Source of the DNA: Syngnathus acus
Taxonomy: Eukaryota; Chordata; Actinopteri; Syngnathiformes; Syngnathidae
Assembly (NCBI RefSeq): GCF_901709675.1
Contig: NC_051107.1
Coordinates: 5,088,001 to 5,152,000 of the forward strand
Length of the DNA stretch: 64,000 bases
Direction of reading: 5' to 3'
Shown here: one piece after another, positions 54,237 to 64,000 of the stretch
Position numbering within the stretch: the first letter of the stretch is position 1
Layout: each line of letters begins with the position of its first letter
Notes under the pieces: generated by a model
Database searches by the model: none
Told to the model about the DNA's origin: nothing
What the model saw: the letters and a program-made list of their open reading frames with translations, nothing else
Program-made: the position numbers and the translations under genes

Positions 54237-55074
54237 TTATTTATATATTTTCATTGTTGGCTATTTTATTCGCCGCGTCTCCCTTGTGACCACTGAGGTG
54301 GAAACAGCGGCTGTGATGAAATGAAACCATTTTTCTTTTCTGGTTCTGGCTTTCCAGCCATCGTCATACTTGATCCTCATTTTATCGGGCCCGGAATATC
54401 ACAAGCACCATCAAAACGCATCTCTTCATTATGAGGCATTTACAAATGTCACGGTTACAAATTCAAGTCTGAGCCGTGGCCACGTGACGAGGTCATAAGG
54501 TCACGGAAACAAATAGAGGACGAAACTGGATATCGTAGAGGATATTTGAATGCAAAAAAAATATTTCTTGATAACAGCACGGCATTAACAGGGTTTGACC
54601 ATTTGATGATGTATTTATTATTATTATTTAAATGTATTTATTATAGTAGAAGGATAATATCAGTGTGTCTATTTATGCTGACATTGCGAATGACACGTGA
54701 CAATTGGTTGTAATTTGCAAACAATCAAGACGTAAATATTTACCCCCCCCACGTGCGCAGTTTGTGTTTACAGGGCATTCCGTGTCTTTCTGGTCAAGAA
54801 TGAAAAGCAAATTCATTTGATTAGCCCAATGTAATGATGGCCGTGACATTAATTATCCTCTATTACAAAATGCGTCTTGTTAGCTGTTTGCAACCGCAAA
54901 CGGCACTCGGTTCAAGCTTGCACTTTCCCCCTGGCTGCCTGTCGACTTGTTGCTATGGTGACTGACATATTACAGAGATTTCCAAGGAGCTTGCCATGCG
55001 CCTAATATTTAAGCCGCAGGACGTCGGCCAGTTGGGAATCCTAATAAAGCTTCCGTTTTAACCAATAACAGACT

Positions 55075-55110
55075 GGCATTAGGGCAAATGGCATTAGGGC
55101 AAATGGCATT
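55075..55110 (+). repeat. Short tandem repeat upstream of lrrn3 exon 2
   Basis: The 15-mer GGCATTAGGGCAAAT is present twice and starts a third time. It lies about 200 bp before the splice acceptor. Effect unknown. Confidence 0.7.
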
Positions 55111-55304
55111 TTCAAAAAAAAAAAAGAAAAAAATGCCCAGAAGGTCAAGCATTTTTAAAAGCATGGCTCTGTTCTAAAGTGAGTGTGAATAAACGTCAAC
55201 ATATATCACTATGCCCTAATAATAAATGTCAACACGTCCAAATGGTTCGCCCCGTTACATGTTATTTCGTCTCGCTGATTCATGGCTTGTTTCTTGTCTT
55301 ATAG

Positions 55305-57785
<2,481 letters not shown>

Positions 57786-58905
57786 GGAGCTACGCCGATT
57801 GGACTCGACTACAGGCAGGTTGGACGACTACTGTTTAAAAAGCAACCCCATTGCTCAGATACTCTACGATTGGACTGGGATGGAACAATGTCAACTGAAA
57901 ATCCCAGTCCAAGAACTCAGCCGATGGGGTGGCTTAGCAACTACGACGTACATTGACCGGTCGGACGAGGCAATTTACTGCCAGAAGACGGAAAACACAG
58001 TTGGCGGAAACAAAAGTTATGGAATGATCACGAGAGGGAGGGTCAGATCTATTGTAACTGACTGTTCAATTTGTTCAAGTTGTGGAACTGTCTGTGTGGT
58101 CCCAAGCAATACCGTCTGTGCTTTGTCAAACATCCATAGGCGAGTTAGCGAAACAATAATAACACCTGTCTATACCGGGGTGGGGGTGGGGGGGGGGTTT
58201 AGTAGATTAGACAAATAACAGTGGTGTAAAGCCTTTTGATGAAACATACCCTCTTTTGTATTTAAGACAGATGAATTTTTTTTTCATGGAACTATTGTTA
58301 TATATTCTATTATGTTAATGTTACCACAGCTCCTCTGTATCGCAGCAGTTTAAATAATTGGCTTGGAATTTTAGGCAAGTGGCTGACTATGTTTGATTAC
58401 AATGTCACATTAAACTTAATGGAATTCTGCTACAAAATTTGCTATCTTGGGAAGAAATGCTCTGTAGTTCTCTTTTCAACTATGACTAGGGGGGGGGGTT
58501 GGAAACGGACTACAACAAGTGTGGTGGCCGCTATGCTATGGCCGGTAAAAAAATGTCGTCTGGAGTACCCTGGTAAGTGCCTAAAAAAAGAACTACATGA
58601 AGAAGAATTAACGGGAATAAATATGTTAGTAGCAGCAAAAAAAAAAAAAAAGAAAAAAACATGACTATGTACTCATTGCAGAATCGCAAGCTATTCTCCA
58701 GTATGACGTGAAGAATACCCTGTCAGTATTTTTAGCAAACATATTTAAAAAAAACAAAAAAACTATTTCGTTGTTGCTTTGGGTGTAAAGTTAAAAGCCA
58801 TTTTTATATTATAACTGTTCTATATGTGATTCACGGGCACAACAGACTTATTAAGTAAAGTGCTAAGAAAAAATAAATAAATGTCATTGTTTCTTTTACA
58901 AACAA
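57786..58905 (+). other. lrrn3: 3' UTR of lrrn3
   Basis: Runs from the stop codon to just past the tandem polyadenylation signals. It includes a G-rich tract (about 58,178-58,197), a second G run (about 58,490), an early AATAAA (58,616-58,621) and a poly-A tract (about 58,637-58,651). A 147-codon frame begins 11 bases before the stop but has no recognisable domain and is treated as chance. The exact cleavage position is inferred. Confidence 0.6.
58872..58881 (+). terminator. lrrn3: Polyadenylation signal of lrrn3 (overlapping AATAAA pair)
   Basis: AATAAATAAA contains two overlapping canonical hexamers. It is followed about 30-40 bases later by a GT/T-rich stretch (aatgtttggtctttttttttt), the usual downstream element. 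The AATAAA at 58,616 may act as an earlier, weaker site. Confidence 0.6.
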
Positions 58906-59184
58906 CTGCCAATGTTTGGTCTTTTTTTTTTTAAATTCTCATTCATTTGTCCCAAAATGATTTGTACCAATTGGTGACGCTACTAGCAAAACTTGTCGGA
59001 TAAAATACGGACATCAAGAGGGTTACTTTTCGAGTTGTGTGAATGTCTAATATTTTGCTGTTAAAAAGTCAGACGACGTGAGAGAGAAACAAAAAGTGGC
59101 AATGCTTAGTCACGAACAAAATGTCCCTGTAGTCTGAAGAGCACAGCAGGCAGGAGTTGCACGGGGGCGTGATGGAGGCCATTC

Positions 59185-59210
59185 AAAAAAAAAAAAAAAA
59201 AAAAAAAAAA
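59185..59210 (+). repeat. Poly-A tract of 26 bases
   Basis: A26 preceded by non-repetitive sequence. It could mark the tail of a retrocopied sequence, but no target duplication or source gene was recognised. Confidence 0.9.
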
Positions 59211-60480
59211 GCTCCAGGACTGGCATTTTATTGGGCCCACTGAATTATCCGGCACACGGAACATTTCGTAGGAGAAAGTCAAGCATGATGAATGGCTGTC
59301 AGGCGCCGAGTGACATGGTGGATTTATCAAACGGGGCTCGGCGCTCGTACGTCAGGCCCAGCCTTCAGCACCATGGACAGAGGCTTTTAGAGGCAAGCCA
59401 TCTGTCAAAGACAAAGGGAGTTAAAATATGACACGGGCCACTCCTCAGGTAATGCCTGGATCAGGCTGCAACTGTGGACTTTAGATGTGCACTCCAAAAA
59501 AGTACAAACACACTCAACAAAAATAGACCTGATAGGAAATAATCGGTCTTTACGTGATAAAAATGGATGCTTTCCTCGACACTCGCATCGGTAAGCATGT
59601 ATTGGTGGCTGTTTTTTTATTTTTATAGTCTGAGCAACCTATATTAAGAAAAGAAAAAAAAAACCCTTTGCGGATTTAACTGAAATCCGACGTGAAAAGA
59701 AGCAGTCGCCCTTTCATCTGCTGCCAGGATGAGAAAATGATGTGTCTTCTCGCTGCATCTTTAGTTATTTTTACCACCCAAATCACCTAAAAGACAAATC
59801 TGCACCGAGGCTGATATAAAATGGGAGATTATGGAACGGGTCGTACCGCGCCGATGAGTGCAGATTCTTTTTTTATTTTGCAAGGATCGTCGTCACGGGG
59901 GGGCTTGCAATTTGATGAGCGTGGGGAGCAGGTAAGTGTCCAGCGGTGTATTTATAAATCAATAAAAATACACAGAAAATAAATAAATTAATAAAATATA
60001 ATTAATGAATTTAATAAGAATGAATCTGAATCAAATGGCCCAATTTTTTAAGATGATTTCAAGCCACCCCGAATTTAAAATGTGATAGCGCTGCGAAAGC
60101 TGCAAAAATCACAAAGAACATTCCAACGGCAGCAGGCATTTTTTATACCTTTGAATTATACACTTATTAAAGTTACAAACTTCCTGGTAGGTCAGCTCGT
60201 GTAGCTACAGGCGCCCACGTTCAAATGAGAAGTGAAATGTCAACATGCATTTACAGTCCTGCTGCTCACACTATTGCTGGCTTGTAAGAGTCCTTTATGG
60301 GCGCAGGGAAAAAAAAGCAGATGACCTATGAATAGCAATAACAAAGCCCCGATTGCTTTTAATGGCACAGTAAAAATGGATTGGCCTCATGGAAGCCATA
60401 GACTTGTATCATATATTTACACAATCTGATATTGCTTCAAGCGTGATAAATCATGATCGATGTAATCAGAGACGAACGAT

Positions 60481-60593
60481 AATAAAAATGACATGCAATA
60501 TCTCAATTTGTAATTTTACTCACGACACAAAGTCATTTGTATAAAATGATGTGGGCGGGCCGTTTCTGGCCCCCGGGCTTCAGGTTTGACTCC
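60481..60593 (-). repeat. GGCCCG-rich interspersed repeat, copy 12
   Basis: Minus-strand copy with TAAAATGATGTGGGCGGGCC, CTGGCCCCCGGGCTTCAGG and TTTGACTCC. It is moderately diverged; the TCTTCGCGGGCC block is lost. Confidence 0.75.
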
Positions 60594-61534
60594 AACGCCT
60601 TATACAAATATCAAAAAGCTACAAAATTGCATTACTGACCAGCGATCATTTCTAAAGGCACTTCCAAAAACGCCTGCGTCAGCAAAAACATTTTTTTCCA
60701 GGCGCACCAACCTTTGACTAAATCAACCGCTACACTTTGATTGCAAACACACAATGCGGCGTATATCCAGAAAAGTCGAGACAGGCTGTCACAGCAGATT
60801 TGTCAGAGCACATCAAATATCCACTGGGGGCTGTTGGTGCATATCTGTTTGCCAGGGCCTCTTAAGTGTTTCCCTTTGCATAAATATTCCTCACAAGGTG
60901 TCAACATACAGATGAAAATGGCGGGCTGTCACACTCACTCGATGAGTACGCTAACCTGCAGCTCCGTATTTGGAAGAGCTTCCTAAGATAACATATTGAT
61001 GGCCGCAGTCTTATCACTCTTGGTGGGAAGAAAAAAAGAAAAAAATCAACAAGATTGAATGATATGACTCCACGGAGGGCTTTTCCACTAATTGGAAGCG
61101 TGGTTCTCAAACACACCATAGCCGCAGCTGGCTACTAATAGATTAGATATCATCTTCCTCCATGACGAGCCGAGCCCGACTTTGGGTCAGATCAATGCGG
61201 CGACTAACGAGCAATGCACATGCGTGTGCTCAAATGATGATTAATGAGAATAAGGACGAAAGATGAGGAGGAGAGGAAGTCCTCGCTCCTAAATTGGCGT
61301 GAAATATATGGATGTGCTCCTCACTGTAGGTTGCACCCATCAGGCTCATTAGTGCTGCGGAGGCTGATATTCATCATCAGTGCATATTAAAATCTCGTTG
61401 TGAATCAGCGGTAGAAGCAGTGACAGTACTTTCCGCTACTGGATCTGCATAAGCAGATTTTCGTCCTAGTTAATAATTGATGTATGAATCAAGGTTACTA
61501 TTGTTAAAAAGTAACACCGCTGAAATTCAGGGCT

Positions 61535-61665
61535 GAGACGATTCATCGGAAAAATTACTCGGGTATTTTATGTTTGCACTATTAATGGTTGAGTAATGTC
61601 TTCGTTTTCTAAAAAAAACAAAACAAAAGCATGTTTTGTCCGATTACTCGATTAATCGATGTAAA
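61535..61665 (+). repeat. Probable dispersed repeat (GGCTGAGACGATTCATCGG type)
   Basis: GGGCTGAGACGATTCATCGG, ATTACTCGGGTATTTTATG and GATTACTCGATTAATCGATG. This order of motifs is familiar from fish interspersed repeats. No inverted ends were traced. Confidence 0.35.
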
Positions 61666-62396
61666 AATTGAAAAAAGAAATTCTTAGCGAAATTAAAAAT
61701 CCTGAGTGGATTAAAAAAGAAAAACTAAATAATTATGATTTAAAAAAAATGGAGTCACAGTCTGAAATAAAAAAATAAATAATTATGATTTAGAAAAAAA
61801 AATCAAAATGAAAGCAATGAAGTTACAGTCAGGCTGAGGCGGCACAATTAAAGAGTACCGCTACTAATTTGCAGTAATTCAGCAACTCTAATCGGTTGCA
61901 CGCACAGGCAAGAAGCTAACATAAAAAAGTAATTAACCAACGCCTGCAAACGCGATAATGTTTTCATTTGGGAAAACTCATTGATTTTTCAAACCGGAAT
62001 GTATCTTTCGTCCACATTGCGTTTTAGCCCGGCGCTAATCAACGTTGCGTGCTAACTTCGAGGCTTTTTTCCATCATGACAGGTGGCTTTTTTTTTTTTC
62101 TTGAACACAATGAGAGCAGCCTTGCTCTGTTGGAGTAAGAATGGATCATATTGGAGGAGGATGGGAGACCTGCAGTGCCAGCCATCATCCCAATCTGTGC
62201 TGCAAAGTCGTCAAGACACATTGTACAGATGCACCAAGGATAAGCATCACCATTGTCATTCGCTCCCAGCGCCTTAAGGTAATTACGCTCAGGACAATTG
62301 TGCAATTCACAGTCATAACATTTCTTGTACGCGGGGAACAAATGTTAGAGTCCTCCGAAACAAAGCAACACATCAATCTCACAATGTAAATCAATC

Positions 62397-62558
62397 GGTG
62401 TCAAACATAAGGCTCGGGGGCCGGATACGGCCCGCCACATCATTTTATGTGGCCCGCAAAGACAAATTGTGCGTCGATTTCATGTGTGTTCACAGACGTT
62501 GCTAGCAATTTTTTATGTATCTTTTAAAAACATTTGAACAGTAGTGTCTGATTTCAAA
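62397..62558 (+). repeat. GGCCCG-rich interspersed repeat, copy 13
   Basis: GGTGTCAAACATAAGGCTCG, ACGGCCCGCCACATCATTTT, TGGCCCGCAAAGACAAATTG, GCTAGCAATTTTTTATG and CATTTGAACAG to GTCTGATTTCAA. It is near full length. Confidence 0.85.
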
Positions 62559-64000
62559 TGAATAATTTGTAAACAAATCAAAAGTGAAAACAACCCAATC
62601 GTGGAGGACACACCGAGTTTTTTTTCTCCCCACAAAGCAATCAGGAAGAAATATCCGCGTCCGCGTCTGGCCATTTTGTGTCAGGATTGTTTACACCGAT
62701 ATTTTAAAGTTAGTCGAACGCAGCAAATGAACACAAATGGCGGCGCGCCGCCATCAATCATCCTGCCGGCCCACCGGTGGCTTTGAAAGGTAACTGCACG
62801 AGTTCACGCCGTGCGCAGCGTGCGCAGCTTGCAGGCGCCAGCCACTAAACAAGCCTTCAGTTCATTACACGCTTCCCTGCAAACTGTAACCACCATCCTG
62901 CTTTTGATCTTCATTATACTTTTGATAGATTCCTTCTGTTTCCCACTGATTTTTTTTTTTTTTTGCTTATCCCGTCCTCTAGTGCCTCCTTATTTTTCTT
63001 CCTCTGTCGTGAGACGGAACGACCATTTCTGACTGATGATAATTGAATTCCGCATAAATAATGACACTGGAGTATTTACATGGGAAATGAAGGCAGCGGG
63101 GTGGCTAACAATCGGCTAGTCTGCATAATGTACGCATCGGCGAGGATGTTTCTGGATTATAGCTTGTTGGAGTGAACAAAACAAAATAAATTGCATCCTG
63201 TTCAACGGGACTCTCCGATACTGCCATCTTCATTACTGTCAGGGTAACAAATGATCCCACCTCGAGGCAATGTACAGGAATGAAAAGATGCCATTTAGTT
63301 TTGGGGAAGGCTCGCTACAGAAGATCAGTGAGCAACATAGCAAGAAAAAAAAAATGTCTGAAAAAGACGTACAAGCCTTTTATTTACATATTCCGACAGT
63401 CGCGCCAAAAGAGACATCAGCAGAAACGAACATGGGTGATAACGAGGAACTGCTTTTTGATGTCAAGGACTGCCGGGGTCATTAGGGGGATCTTGATTCG
63501 GAAAATGTTTTTTTTCTTGAGAGGCTTTTAGGTCAGAGTTGTCTCTGCTGGCTTCAAACGGTTGGTGTCAAAATGGAGAAAAGAGCCACATAGTGGGATT
63601 AACTCCTTCACTGACGTAAAAAAAAAAAATCACTTTGTACTGAGTTAACAAGGTGAGTGAGGTAAAATCAATCAAAGAAACAGAATTACTCTCCGAGCTA
63701 AGAGGCCTGAACTATATTAGTGTCACATTCAGATAACATCTTTAAAATTCACGGTTTAAGCTTCCTTCACTCAAAACCATAGGAAACCTTTTCCCTCTCT
63801 CTCTCAACTCCATCATATGCTTGAATTGTTGTGCTTTTTTTCTCCCATCACTCCAACAGCTGTTATTTTATTTTTTTTGTCATCCGGCCGCCGCAGTGTG
63901 TTTTCATAGTCGAACAATCCAAAGTGGGTGATGTTCACGCTGCGTGATATTGAAGGCACTTCGGAGGTAGCGCCGGAAGTCTTAGAGTGACTGAACAAGC

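Larger units (their letters stand above)
46916..55304 (+). other. lrrn3: Long 5' intron of lrrn3 (inferred)
   Basis: The donor gtaagt is at 46,916. The acceptor is the pyrimidine-rich ttcttgtcttatag ending at 55,304. The intron is about 8.4 kb. Its first 0.8 kb is CpG-rich and holds further donor-like sites. It also contains three copies of the GGCCCG-rich repeat, a deleted THAP transposon, a pentamer satellite, and an unrecognised minus-strand ORF. Intron phase is irrelevant to the main protein because both flanking segments are leader. Confidence 0.55.
58906..64000. other. Non-coding stretch downstream of lrrn3
   Basis: Contains the A26 tract, two GGCCCG-rich repeats, the GGCTGAGACG-type repeat and AT-rich sequence near 59,950-60,010. 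No exon recognised. Confidence 0.6.

Overview
This window looks like a stretch of a teleost fish chromosome: AT-rich, intron-like DNA with many long homopolymer runs, simple repeats and small dispersed repeats, and almost no coding sequence. The single intact protein-coding gene encodes a leucine-rich repeat neuronal protein that I identify as LRRN3 (lrrn3; which teleost co-orthologue, a or b, cannot be decided here). The assignment to a teleost, perhaps a percomorph, rests on protein divergence from what I recall of mammalian LRRN3 and on repeat types familiar from fish; the species cannot be named.

Layout. Positions 1-46,500 form a gene desert in which I find no convincing exon, tRNA or rRNA gene. 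It holds copies of a GGCCCG-rich interspersed repeat, two related miniature inverted-repeat elements (13,581-13,757 and 31,474-31,778), a 230-bp tandem duplication (15,619-16,070), a long inverted repeat (19,046-19,176) and a telomere-like higher-order minisatellite (30,387-30,642). At 46,500-47,700 there is a CpG-rich segment with two opposed CCAAT boxes, a GC box and a strong splice donor, read here as the lrrn3 promoter and non-coding first exon. An intron of about 8.4 kb follows. It contains an internally deleted DNA transposon (49,461-50,493) that still carries the first exons of two converging genes: a THAP zinc finger on the plus strand and the start of a YqaJ/SWIM-type protein on the minus strand. 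The second lrrn3 exon (55,305 to about 58,900) carries a 5' leader with several upstream ORFs, the whole 706-codon coding region and a 3' UTR of about 1.1 kb. The remainder to 64,000 is again non-coding with two more repeat copies.

How it works together. The gene has a simple design: a TATA-less CpG promoter, one long 5' intron and an intronless coding exon. It encodes a single-pass membrane protein with signal peptide, LRRs, one Ig domain, one fibronectin III domain, a membrane helix and a short cytoplasmic tail. Leader uORFs, one of them assembled across the splice junction, suggest control of translation. In mammals LRRN3 lies inside an intron of IMMP2L on the opposite strand; the empty flanks here fit that arrangement, but no immp2l exon was seen. 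I found no novel multi-gene system. The most notable item is the two-gene remnant transposon.
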